From Vanilla planifolia (lineage: Eukaryota > Streptophyta > Magnoliopsida > Asparagales > Orchidaceae), in NCBI GenBank assembly GCA_023846275.1, contig CM043870.1, positions 5,827,527 to 5,891,526 on the forward strand: a stretch of DNA of 64,000 bases. The letters run 5' to 3'. Under the pieces are notes generated by a model. The model saw only the letters and a program-made list of their open reading frames with translations, had not been told where the DNA came from and did not search any database. This document shows positions 13,901 to 25,460 of the stretch, one piece after another. How positions within the stretch are numbered: position 1 is the stretch's first letter; each line of letters starts with the position of its first letter. The translations under genes and the position numbers were made by a program.

Positions 13901-16342
13901 GGTTTAGATTCCTTCTATCTATTGTACAATAGAATGGGTTTATGGCCAAGGATCTTAATTTTTTTAATTGAAGCTGATTGGATAAAATGCATAATTGGTT
14001 TATAAGTGCTAATGCAATTTCTAATATTATCAAACTTAAAGTAAGTTACATGTCTGAAATAAGATGATTTTTTGGGACCAGAAAAACGAAGTTGTAGCTG
14101 TTAACCTTGTGTAAGATAGAAAAGATGAGAATTTTATATGAATGAATTGTAAAATAATAAGGCTACATTCGAATTCATTATATCAGTTTAGAATGATAGA
14201 AGTAATTTTAGATAATGCCTTAGGCGTAATAAGTTTTTATTCTTGACATCCCTGTGTCTAAATTTCTTCTATCGCATGTTAAGGGACACAATAGCATAAC
14301 ATGAAAAACAACACAAAATAAAACATGTGGGATTTATATGGAGCACAATTAAATCAATGAAAATCCATGGACAGGGAGGGGAAATTTCACAAATTCGATG
14401 CAGATGATGTCATTGTTTAAGGAGATTACACTAATGGAGTTTAAGAGCTCTGATATATTTCAACTTCCCTTTGTCCTTAATTCTTTATATGAACATGTGC
14501 TCCTGAGCCCAAACATAGCATCCCAACTAAGTTTGATATCTAAAATTCTACCATAATTGTCAAATCATAAAATTTTTGTCCTAAAATAATTTTTTTCATC
14601 TTACTCTAATATACTACTTTCTTATTTATCTGTGGGTTTTGTTGGAAAAGTCAGGGATTATCTTTTAGCTTATCTAATATTTTTCTCAGAATTAATACTT
14701 TTTTAACTTCAACAGGGAGATGAAAGTGCATTGCAGAGGGCTGTGAGTGTAGTACACAGAAATAGAGAGCAATATGTGGCTATGCTCTTCTATGCATCGT
14801 GGTGCCCTTTCTCGCAGATTTGCCAACCAAACTTTTACAATATGCTTTCCCTGTACCCAACCATTCCGCATTTTGCTTTCGAAGAATCTGCCATCAGGCC
14901 CAGGTTTGCCTTGTGTTATATGTATTTGTGGTTTTTGTCTGTTTGGATGTATGTGGCTTCCCTTTTATTTATGGAAAATGGCAAATTGCAGCATTCTTTC
15001 AAGGTATGGCGTTCATGGCTTCCCTACCCTTTTTCTTTTGAATTCTTCTATGCGGGTTCGATATCATGGTTCGCGAAGCTTTAACTCCCTCACTGCATTC
15101 TACAGTGATGTCACAGGTAAGAAATATTCTGCAACTATTAGATGCCGTTTTGCTCTAAATGAAACTTGTCATTTAAAGGTGAAATTAACTTATATCTATG
15201 AAGTGTTTGAAATTAATGTTGTTGTGTTGTCCATGACAACTCTTGATGTATTGGTCAATAAGAAAATGTTTAAGTAAATGGATGTTATGTTGTAACTGCA
15301 TTAAAAACTCCATTATGTTGTATGGAAAATTATTCGATGGGTACATGGTATGGTGGCTTGTATGCGGTTGGAGTTTAATGTGTGTTGTGTGTGTGTGTGT
15401 GTGTGTGTGTGTTTCATAATAGTTTATTTTTAATGCATATTTTTCATGACATTTTTATATATGCACATTTTTATGTTTTGCATGCATATTATTATTAAGT
15501 TTATTACCTTAAAATTTAATCATTTTGTATGTAGTTTTTCATTTACAATATTGCACCTATTTTTATGTGTTGTGTACATGTTTTTGTTAGAGTTTATGAT
15601 GGTTAAAATTACACTTGTATTTTTGTGTATTATATATGTATTATCATTAGAATTTATTCCTTTATGATTTTTTGTCATTTTTGTATTTTTATTTTTTGTT
15701 TGCATATGATTTTAATTATGCAAAAAAAGTCCTATGCATAGTTTATGTATTCTTCATTTTTAAAATATATTCAAGAACTCAATGGTCTATAAATTTTTGT
15801 GCATGAAACTTCTATAATCCTTGTATTGTTGAAGCACACGACCAAATATACTCTTTGCTAATCCTTGCCGATTGTTGTACCTTTGAACTATATTAGGCAT
15901 CAAACCTGTACCAGTAAATCCAACGATCACAAACGGATCTCTAAGCCCTATAAACTTCACCAAGGTAGCTGGAGACACTCAAGAAAACTGTCCATTCTCA
16001 TGGGCAAGGTCACCTGAGAACTTGCTTCAGCAAGATACTTATCTTGCACTCGCAAGCTCTTTTGTGCTTCTGAGGCTACTCTACTTCCTTCTTCCCAAGT
16101 TGAGATCCCGCTTGAAGAGAGCCTGGAGATGGCATATGCAGCTTCCAAGTTTGATTTGTTTGTGTGACTATTCCCAAGCCTTTCTCCAACAGGCAAAGCG
16201 AGGTTTCGGCAGGCTTAATCCTTGCAAGAGAAGCAATTTGCAGGAAGGAGCATTGAGTGCAAAGGCATGGGCATCAAAGTCCCTGGCATCGGTTTCCATT
16301 GGCGAGCCGAGTTCGGTAAGGTCTCAATCTTCCTTCAGTTAA
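7906..16342 (+). CDS. 5'-adenylylsulfate reductase-like protein (APRL4/APRL6 type)
   Basis: Four exons, joined by eye: 7,906-8,094; 14,716-14,903; 14,992-15,116; 15,915-16,342. All introns are GT-AG and the phases fit, giving 309 residues, the size expected for plant APRL4-type proteins. Residues 1-27 form a signal peptide (hydrophobic [17 protein letters not shown]). A thioredoxin fold spans about 64-166, with WCPFS at 92-96 in place of a CxxC site and a cis-Pro loop (HGFPTLF) near 134-140. A conserved [13 protein letters not shown] segment follows at 193-205, then a membrane segment at 211-229 and a Ser-rich tail ending SQSSFS. APRL proteins resemble the thioredoxin half of APS reductase but lack the reductase domain; they are expected in the secretory pathway and their substrate is unknown. 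Intron 1 is 6.6 kb. The gene converges on the methyltransferase gene. The least certain junction is the exon 4 acceptor (AG at 15,913-15,914), chosen on phase and total length. Confidence 0.85.
8095..14715 (+). other. Long intron 1 of the APRL gene
   Basis: Donor GTCTGT at 8,095 and acceptor AACAG at 14,711-14,715 flank 6.6 kb of moderately AT-rich DNA. I found no further exon of this gene and no recognisable complete transposon inside. Short open frames here have no family resemblance. The size is unusual for a plant intron, and insertion of decayed mobile DNA is the likely reason. Confidence 0.7.
15386..15412 (+). repeat. (TG)n microsatellite in APRL intron 3
   Basis: An uninterrupted TG repeat of 27 nt, preceded by a TGTGT interruption, lies in the 798-bp third intron. 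It is likely length-variable between individuals. Confidence 0.95.
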
Positions 16343-18600
16343 AACATGCAAGTTCTTCTTGGGACCAAAATTGGATGTATATTAGTGTGTTGGTCTTTTG
16401 ACCTGAAAAGGGTTAACTACTCTTGCATCTAAAGATGCTTGAAACTTGATGAAGCATTTTTCAACATAGCCTCAGTTGTTGAATAGCGCTAAGGGCCAAT
16501 TTGGTTAGGTGTAATTAAAGTTTGTTTTGAAACTCAAATTGATGAGGTTATGAATGAAGGAATTTAAACTCCATATCATGTTGTATGATTGAAATCTATT
16601 ATCATTTGATTTGTTATGTGTTGAATTGTTTCAATTCTAATATGATATGGATACATGATTTTGATTAAGTATGGATTTTGAATTCTTTTGAATTTACAAA
16701 TTTTATCAAACAAACAATGTAATTTTGTCGATTTTGTTGTTTTTGAATTCTGAATTTAAAAAACATTCAACAAAATTGGTTCAAAGGCATCATCTTTTAT
16801 CATTTTCTGGTGAAATTGAAGAGTTTAAACCTGAGATAACAAATTGAGATTTCTTGTTAGTGTTGCAAAGGGACAACAATATGAATATTGACCAGTTTAT
16901 GAGCTGTGATTGAGCTGCAAGTGAGCTCTGCTATGCTTTTTCTGCCATGAATTCTTTGTTATGAATGGTATAATGTTTTATTTATATTTAATAATGTTTT
17001 CTTTTTGTGTGTTTTTTGGTTACATGGATCTCTCAAGTATCAAATCTTCATAATTGTTTAATGAGTTGTCTTTACATTCATGTATTAAAGTGTAAAAAGC
17101 TCATGTGCGAATGAATTTAAGAAAGAATTGAATGTATTGAGGGCTAAGTTGCAATATGAAAAATAATTTTTTTAAAAAATTTCTTGTAGATGCATATGCA
17201 AACCAATATTTGATAACACAATGTTGTTGGAATTAAGATTTTGATGTGATATTTAGGAAATGAAGTAGGAATGTATTAATAGGAAGGGAGAACATGTATT
17301 AATTAGTGAATGATTTGTGATATAATTAATGATAATTAAAATATTGAGAATATTTATATTAATTGTTGATATTAACATTTACAATCAAGTAGATCAGGAA
17401 TGTGTGATTTCGAGATGGTATATTTTATCATATCATAATAAGTAATTGACAAACAAAAAAAATGTTATCTTTGAAAATGTTATTAAGAAAAAACATCTAT
17501 TTTGATTGATTTTTTATTAATATTTGTTATTATTTTAATCTATCATACTCATGTTAGATGTACTTTGGATTTGTTTCCCCTTATATAAATGCTCCTTCAT
17601 GAAAATTGATAGAGGTGAGTCTTAGCTTATTTATTTTTTATTTTTATTATCTATTAATATTTTTATTCATATTCATTTTAATTCATATGTTTATGTTTTT
17701 ATGTCTAATCATAAGACTAGTATAACATGTTATTGTTTTTCTTTACTATTGTTATCAATATGATTATCTAAATTCATATTAAGATCATATAATCTTTATG
17801 AAAAAAAAATCAAATTATTTTAATGAGGCTGTCAATTTGATGTAAAGCTTCAATTTTCTAAATGTTTAGTTATGAAATTTTAATTAAATAAAAAATTAAT
17901 AAAAATTAAAATTATTTTTTCAGATTAGTTAAAAAATATTATAAAATTAATATTTTCAAAATGAATATTACTTGTCAATGCTTATTTAAAAACAAATTTT
18001 GGAAGGAGTCTGGGAACGTTATTTGAGTAATGTTGAACTTTAAATCACTTTAAATATTAATATTATTTTAACTTTATCAATATTTTTATTATTTAATTTA
18101 ATTTTATATAAATAAAAAACTATTTTTAATTTTAAGTAACAAGACAATTAATTTCTAGATATTATTCAAATTTAGATAACTAAATTTATTTATTTTTTAA
18201 TAATATTAGCTAAACTATCATTATATTAAAATTTTTGGCAACACTATTAAACAAAAAAACAACTTTAATATTTTTCTAAATAAATTCCAAACTCATCAAT
18301 GTATTATAACCAATTTTTTTTAAAATAAATTTTATAAAAAAATATTAAATTTTAACAAAATAATTCTTAAACATTTTTTAAAAGAAACTTACAATGTGAC
18401 CCATGAACCATTAAATAATTTAAAAAAAAACTTAAAAAATATCAGATTTTTTTAAAACCTGATATAATCCTCACTGCATATTCTCAGAAAATACTTTATA
18501 AATGTGACAATAACATAATCCACCATTAAATTACATATTTTGCAAACTTCACCAATGACTTCACATGACAAAAACTGGCTCTTCACATTGCAAAACCACA
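16343..18600. other. Intergenic DNA between convergent genes
   Basis: AT-rich, increasingly so after 17,100. Apart from the candidate MITE at 16,493-16,782 I see no structured element. The 3' UTR of the APRL gene should occupy the first few hundred bases, and that of the methyltransferase gene the last part. Confidence 0.5.
16493..16782. mobile_element. Candidate MITE (Tourist/PIF-like ends)
   Basis: A 290-bp AT-rich block begins GGGCCAATTTGGTT, and its right end read in reverse complement begins GAACCAATTTTGTT: 11 of 14 positions match as terminal inverted repeats. Flanking trinucleotides are TAA on the left and AAA on the right, only partly consistent with the TWA target duplication of Tourist elements. 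It is non-coding, and the ends resemble the GGGCC...TTTGGTT starts common in plant MITEs. The weak target duplication keeps confidence modest. Confidence 0.35.
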
Positions 18601-18924
18601 TCTACATAAACAAATATAATCAATCATCCAAAGCAAGAAGAAGAACAACTTAGCTTTATTTCTGTGACCTTAACAATTAAATCATCCATTCACCTTCTTC
18701 TCTATATACTTGAGAGGGAAGATACATCTAAAGAGCTAAACTATATCCTTGACCTCTGCAGTTTATATTACTTACACAGCCCCATGGAAGCCTTTTGGCT
18801 TCCACAGAGCAAGAACAAACTTCTAATGAAGGAGAATTGCTTCTCTTCTTCTGCTTCTTCTTCCAAAGCTTATGACTTGTTTAACTCACGAGCCCAGGAG
18901 CATGACCTCTATATGATGCATGGT
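18601..18924 (-). other. Probable 3' UTR of the QUA2-like gene
   Basis: The region just past the stop codon on the minus strand is AT-rich and has no conserved coding content. It includes several A/T-rich hexamers that could serve as polyadenylation signals. No exact end can be set. Confidence 0.4.
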
Positions 18925-21900
18925 TTATTGCAGCTGTTTCCTGAAGAAGGGTTTTTGGCAAACAAGAAGCCTCTCATCTTTGTTGGCTTCCAGGTCGACG
19001 ACGCGAGCTTCCCATCTCAGCTGTGTGGCCACCGATCTGAGTGCTTCGATGAGCGGTGTTGAGTCGTGAATTATGACCCATCCCTACAAAGAAGAGTTTC
19101 TTTTGATCACAACTTGCATAGAAAATTTTCAAAAATGATTTATGCAAAAAACTTCCATCAACCACTTTTTTTAGAAAGTTTATCTATTGACAAATCTCTT
19201 TTGTTTGTCTAATAATACAAATGAATTTCAATAATAACATATAAATTTTTATAATTTTGTCAATATAATAGCTAAATTTTTAATTATTTTTTATTCTTAG
19301 ATCACCTTCTTTAACTTTATAAGACAAAAATATTAACGATGTAATTGTTGTGTTTATGTAACACAGAGACCTATCTGACATTGTTAAAACTATAACAACC
19401 TATTTATATGATAAGATAAATATGAAAAACTTATCTATGATTAGTTCTATCTTAAAAGAAAATCATTTCCCCTATAAAATGACCTAGTATTTAGATTTCG
19501 ACAATATGATACTTTAATATAAAAGATTAACAACTATGTAACTATGGACGTGACAGAGTCATCAAGAAAAGAGCAAAGCATCTTAAAGGATTTATTTTAC
19601 CTCGGGACGTAGAATTCGATCTACCTCCAAGAATACATCATGGAAGGAACATCTGTGTTGTTGATGAGTTGATAGCAAGCCTTTTGCATGCACCATGTCG
19701 TAAGTTCGTGGATAAGTGGGAAATGCTTCACACCTAACATCGTTGAAGAGCTGTAATTTAGGGTTTGTTTGATACAGTTGTTGCTAGATATTAAGTTGAT
19801 TAAAAAGAATGCATTTGAAGAGTATTATTATCAATTTATATTGAAAAAAAAAAGTAATGAAGACATCATAAAGCAAGGCATAAACAAGGTCATGCAAAGC
19901 ACAAAATATATACATTTGTAGAAAAGAACGACATACCAATCATGTTGAACACCAATGAATCCTCTGTCGAAGATAAGAGGGAGGTAGTTCCGACCATTAG
20001 TCGGTACCACATTCATCACCCAAACAGCTTTACCCGCTTCAAGCAAGGCAGCATTGAAGCCTCCAAATAGAGAATTCATGTCCAAAACATTTCTAAGCAT
20101 ATTAAAAGGAGGAGAAGGGTCCTCGTCCCCGGGCCTCTTCGGATGATCAGAAAATATAAGTGGTGAAATAAGTGACCAATAGTTGCGGATTTCCGCGTTC
20201 CAGTACAAAGAATCCTCTGCAAAGTCCTCAGGATGCACACCTGTAAACAAAGGTAAACAAAGAAACTGTAAATACCCAAGAGAAAAATGATGAAAACATG
20301 GGTAGGAAATTGGAATTTCATTAGGTACCATGTATGCTTAGCTCGGCCGAATTCAAATTAGCCCGAGAAGGCCATGGTGTTCGGGTTTCTATCGCGATCC
20401 ACCTTTGGCTTCTTAGTCCTCCAATGCAAGGGTTAACAGGTTGGTAATAGGGAGACTCAATGTCATGGCTCTTGCCACAGAATGGAGGACCAGCTTTCCT
20501 AAAGAAAAAAAAAAGTAACATCAAAAAACAATCCTCTTTGCTTGATGCATTTAGCACAGCCTTATACAAAAAGCAGATTTTGTTCCAAGAAGAAAGGTTT
20601 GCTATAGAGATAACAAAGAGAGTCATGGACAACATACCGAGAACTGTAACACTTCTTTTTACTGGTCTTCTTCCAAAGAACTGTTTCGTCTTGCTGTGAA
20701 AGCATTTCCCAGCAGAGGTTCTCGGCAAAATCGTGCACAAGATTCCATTTTTTTTGGTTGACCTTGTTGCGAAGCGACCTGTGCGTGTTCGTAAGAGAAG
20801 TCCATACAAAATATCCCCCTGGCCTTAAGAGTCTGTCGACTTCCACCAAGAAGACACCATCTAGAGGAAGAGTTCATTCCTATGGTTTAGTATTAATAAA
20901 AGGTTTATCATGCCTCTTGAAGTTAGAACAACGGAGAACGGCACATACCATTCTTCTCCCAGTCGATACCACATCTTGCACAATGTACCATATCAAAGGA
21001 GAGAGATGGGTATGGTACTTGTTTCGAGCTAAATGAACCAATCATAGCAGGAAGGCCTCTTTCAAGTGTAAGTTGAACTTGACTTCCAGAGGCTTCATAG
21101 TTTGCAATGCACATGGTTAGCAGATGTTTAGAGAAAAGATGTGCCCCAAAGCTACCAAAGCCACAGCCTATATCTAAAACATTTCTAACCTGCAATGTCA
21201 TCATAAAGTTGAAACATGGATGTTACAGATTACATGAAAGCTAAAACACAGTTGAAGAAACAAAATAGACAATACAGATCTTGTAACTGAAGAATTTATG
21301 TCCTGAGCATCTTGAATCTATTGCACAAAATTGCATCCCCATCATAGCTTGTAAAGAATAGATTAACAAGGTGATTTCTTTGTGTTGCAAGAACACTGAG
21401 ATTAGGGTTGGAATTGGGGGAATCCACTCAAATGTTGGGCCGATTGGCCTAAATAATGTTGCTTGTCTCTTTATGGTTATCTCAAAAACAAATCTTCTTA
21501 GATATCTCATAGCCACTATTACATTTCACTTGATCAGGAAATCAACCAAAACTGGTGGGTTTTTAAGAATTTTGCATTTCTAGTGATGACTATGGTATGC
21601 ATAGAATACGAGGTGGAGTTTCTTTCATTTTGGGTAGTGCTCTCTGCAAAATTTAAGTAAGAAGCAAGGTCAGATGATGCAAGAAAACTAAATTCGCATT
21701 ATCGATACTTCTGCTGTTGCCCCAGACAAAATAGCCAATCACCATGTGTGTATTCATGTATTAGAATAAGGAAATCTTGTATTTACTAAATGATATGATT
21801 GCTTCCTATTGAATGGTAATCAGAATTTGGAGCCATTTTTTTGTTAGAGTTTGGTAAACCATTAGTCCTCAGAGTCAAAGTAATAGAAATAAACAATGTT

Positions 21901-24714
21901 TGGTTCAGACAAGTTATCAACATAATTTTTTACTTTCATATCTCTTGTTAACTCATCCATGGCAGAACAAGAATGAATATAACACCCACAAACAGTATGA
22001 TTAAAAAGGACTAAATAGAACATAAAAGACATACACCCAATTATCAGTTTCTCATAAATGCCAAGTGCAATAGCTTTTCAAGCTCAACAGATTATATACA
22101 GGTTGTCCACCACATTCTTACATCATCACAGTCAACCATTACTCTTTAGGCATTATGAGAAGCAGTTCATGCATGTGCGCATGTAAATTTAAAGAGCATG
22201 GCTTTGCTTTCATCCAATAGCTGCATTAGCTTTTAACCCAAATCCCATTATCTAGCCATGCTTTCAAATTGCTCCTTTACTTCTTTTATGCCCCAACACC
22301 CAGGCAGAAAGACAACAATGTGATGAGAGGGTGAACCTATATTTGAGTAGTATCCCATGAAGTGACATAAACAGCTTATATTAATAGGATGATTTCAGAC
22401 TCCACAACAAATTTTTTAAGTAGAAAACATATATATCTTAATGCAACAGAAAAAGCTTATTTTAATTGGAACCTTGTGGGCAGTTAGAACAACTATGAGA
22501 AACCACTATTCTAAAAGAATAATATAAAGCATTGGAATTGCAAAGCGGCAATCATTCATTAGGTCATCAAACCAACAAGTATAATAAATGATATAAAGCA
22601 TATTAGAACACTTGTAGTCATAAATGAGGCATTGGCAAAGCAAACTAATCTTTAAAGAGGTTTGAAAAATCAATTTTTTTGCAAAATCACAAAAACCAAA
22701 CTAGGGATGACAAGGATTGTTTTATTTATCAACCATTTTTTTAAATCATTGAATCCAAATTTCAAGCATGGATCTTAGAATGATACTATTAGAAGATGTT
22801 ATGCATCATGGATGATGCATATTGAAAATATTAAAAAAATCAAGAAGAATAAAAAATTGGATTTGTTAGTGAAGCAATGGATAAATAAACCAGTCAAAAG
22901 GAAAAAAAGGGATGGTACTGGTTGAGTAATAAACTATGTACCAAAGTTCTCTCTTTATTCCATTTGGAAGTTATGAATGAGATATGATTCAATCTAAATA
23001 TAATTGAATTATACGAGACCAAGATAATTGGGTATAGACTAATAGCATTGATTAATTAATTTACTTATTTAGTTCCAAATGGATTAAGAAGTGTTTATAC
23101 TTCTCTTAAAAAGAATACTAAACAAAACAACAAGAGCACAATAAAAATTTATAAGCTGTTATTTTTTTATTCTAACGCCCATATTCAAATCAGTATAAAA
23201 CTTTCATAAGTATTTGTTGAATATTTGAATTCCATAAATTTTCTTTCTTTTATTTTTTATTTATTTTTTGTTTTCTCATAAATTTCAAGTTCTTCAATTG
23301 TCCAACTAAACCAATTGTTTATAAAGGAACATGGTAATTCCAAAGTGATAGAGCGTGATGTGAGAAAATCAACGAAACATCCTTTTGGAAAATTTTCTAG
23401 ATGTTTTACAATCGACCAGTGTTCCATTTTAAGCCTTCTATGTAATGGATTTCTACTTTCTAGCAAAGCAGAGCTTGTTTGCATTTGTTTTCCGTTCGTG
23501 AAAATTAACAAGTGAAACACACATAGAAGTTGGAAAGGAGTCTGTATGGTGTGTAGCTCTTTCATGTTCGGTTCCTTACCCTTGCCTTTGAACAATCATC
23601 CTTGGAGCATGAAGGTTTAACAGGAGACAACCATGGAGATTGTTGTAACACGGGTGATTTCAAAAGAAGGGAAGGGACAATAGACACATCCTTTTCTGCT
23701 ATGTTTCCAATTCACCTCCATGTATGATGCTTTCCTACACTACTCTTTACTGCACTATAACTAAACACGGTGGAATCATTTGCAAAATTTCTTCAAGCAT
23801 AAGTTGTAAATTCCTTTTATCCCTCTATGTTTTGGATCAAAGAAGAAATTTTGATAAGAACAAAGAAGACTTACCCCTGCCTGATTGAAATTTGACTCAT
23901 TCCGAAGCCCAATCATTTCAGCAATCTGATGTGAATAGTCTTCTACACCATCAACCATCAAAGAGTCTGAACGAAAAGAGATATGATCTTCCTCTACCAT
24001 CATCCTGAATCAAACAATTCATTCATAAGCCACTTTATACAAAAAATTTCACAACACCACAGAAACACCAAAAAAAAAAAAAAAAAAAAAAAAAGGATTG
24101 AACCTTTTTGTCAAACTTCCTGAGGAAAACTCCTGCCCAGTAATCTTCACATTATCCTTCCAAATGAAATCCCTTCCTGTAGGCCATCTCAGTGGGATCC
24201 TGTAATTCCTTGGAGGCAAAACCAAACAGCCTTGCTTCTCGGTTGATCCCCGAACACAATGCCGCTCCACTTCCTCCGAATCCGAAATCTCCGAAATGTT
24301 GTGATAACAAGGCACATAATTCTCATCCTCCTGAGGGCAGAATTCGAGCTCTTTGAGCTTTCCTGCACCATTGGAGAGGTCTCCCACCACGGTGAGATCT
24401 GTAATGAGTTGCTCCTGAAGACGCCTGTAACCTCGAAAGATGGTGGCTCGCGATGAAGAGGAGATGTATGCAATCCAGTAGAAGGAGCCCAGGACAGCAG
24501 TGAACAAAATTAGGGCAAGTCCAATCTTGAGCAAGGTGAGCGTCAAGCTCGGCCGATTTCTACTTGCTCCAAAAGAGCTCGAATGTTCGATCCCAAATCC
24601 ATTTTTAGAGAAAACCTTGTGTTGGTAACTCTTATCGAAAGAGTCTCCGCCACAGCTGCCGCCGGAGAGTTTTCCATTGCCGCAGGAAAGCCCCCGGTGA
24701 AGTGGTCTCGACAT
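18925..24714 (-). CDS. QUASIMODO2-like putative methyltransferase (PMT4/PMT5 group)
   Basis: Eight exons on the minus strand: 24,714-24,104; 24,004-23,875; 21,189-20,949; 20,860-20,638; 20,498-20,329; 20,240-19,937; 19,733-19,601; 19,083-18,925. Phases agree at every junction, giving 656 residues. The protein is a type II Golgi membrane protein: a short cytosolic tail ([10 protein letters not shown]), a membrane segment at about 57-82, then a lumenal DUF248/PF03141 methyltransferase domain. SAM-binding motif I is [15 protein letters not shown] at 251-265; the second half carries [17 protein letters not shown] from 508, [14 protein letters not shown] near 567-580 and DRILRPEGW near 598-606. 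[19 protein letters not shown] and [14 protein letters not shown] are hallmarks of the QUA2/QUL branch, which acts in pectin (homogalacturonan) methylesterification and cell adhesion. It looks closer to QUL1/QUL2 (PMT4/PMT5) than to QUA2, but that needs a tree. The start is the first ATG of the conserved MSxPLxRG block; an in-frame ATG 49 codons upstream precedes non-conserved sequence. Confidence 0.92.
21190..23874 (-). other. Intron 2 of the QUA2-like gene (2.7 kb)
   Basis: Canonical donor GTAAGT at 23,874-23,869 and acceptor TTGCAG ending at 21,190. AT-rich, without any recognised exon or intact transposon. Open frames near 23,250-23,600 have no homology that I know. Confidence 0.8.
24070..24094 (-). 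repeat. 25-nt homopolymer (T run in the transcript sense) just after the exon 1 donor
   Basis: An uninterrupted run of 25 A on the plus strand reads as 25 T in intron 1 of the QUA2-like gene, starting nine bases downstream of the exon 1 donor (GT at 24,103-24,102). The donor itself is weak (GTTCAA). U-rich sequence directly after a weak 5' splice site is known to aid recognition in plants; a role here is inference. Confidence 0.9.
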
Positions 24715-25460
24715 TGGCAGCCAGAAAGCTCCAATGTGAAATCGGCAAAAGTAAGGTGTGATTTGAAGACGAAAATACTCGTCCTTCTCGAATTTCTCAC
24801 TCCAGTTAAGGAGTAAGCAGATTAGAGGAAGCAGATTGACGAAGAACGCGTCGAGGAACAACGCATTCTTTAAAAGATGTAAGTTAATGGAAATGGACCC
24901 ATAGCAGCTTGCACAGCAGTGGCTATAGAAGGGAATAAAAAAGACACCTTTAACAAAGGTGGATTTCTCCCACCCCAGTTCCAGTTCATAAAGTACACGA
25001 GATCTTACTTCTCATAATTCCAGCCACTTATCGCCCAATGGAGCCCATTCTTACCAGCGGTAGAACTCGGAAAGAAGAAAAGAATGCAGAAAACAAGCAG
25101 AACATCCAAAAAGAAACGAAAACGGCGCCGGTTTTAAGGCTTTAGGACCAATAAAGATCCCAACTTTTACATCAGATCGAACACCCCGAGAGCTCTCCAT
25201 TGCCCCATTGCATCTCCAAGCACGAAAACCCTTCACTCAACACCAGATGCAAGGCGCCGTCCCCGACTCGAGTTAAGAACCGACGCGAACAAAAAAAGCG
25301 CGTTCTTTCTGGAATCCGCAAAGCACAAAATTACAGTCCATTCAAGATTGTTTGCTTCTAAATTAAAAAACTTCAAACGGTTTTTGGAGGTTCTCCCTAT
25401 GATTAAAGCTAAATCACTGTTTAATTACCCGAAAGGGTCACCGCGAAATTAAATGTGGCG
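24715..25460 (-). promoter_or_regulatory. 5' leader and promoter region of the QUA2-like gene
   Basis: GC content is raised compared with the spacer beyond 25,500, as in a promoter plus leader. A GC-rich block near 25,080-25,320 may hold the start region. An in-frame ATG at 24,861 on the minus strand would add 49 non-conserved residues and was not used. No TATA box could be placed with confidence. Confidence 0.4.

Noticed and set aside
14731-15277. Continuous open frames of 117 and 167 codons
   Set aside because: They are exons 2 and 3 of the APRL gene read through the intervening intron; the splice sites and family alignment favour separate exons.
15787-15978. 63-codon minus-strand open frame overlapping APRL exon 4
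   Set aside because: It overlaps the start of a well-supported exon on the other strand and has no recognised domain.
18664-19165. Open frames of 132 codons (+) and 63 codons (-) over the end of the methyltransferase gene
   Set aside because: The plus-strand frame is antisense to exon 8, and the minus-strand frame is in a different frame from the true exon, whose peptide [10 protein letters not shown]...FFRKQLQ is clearly conserved.
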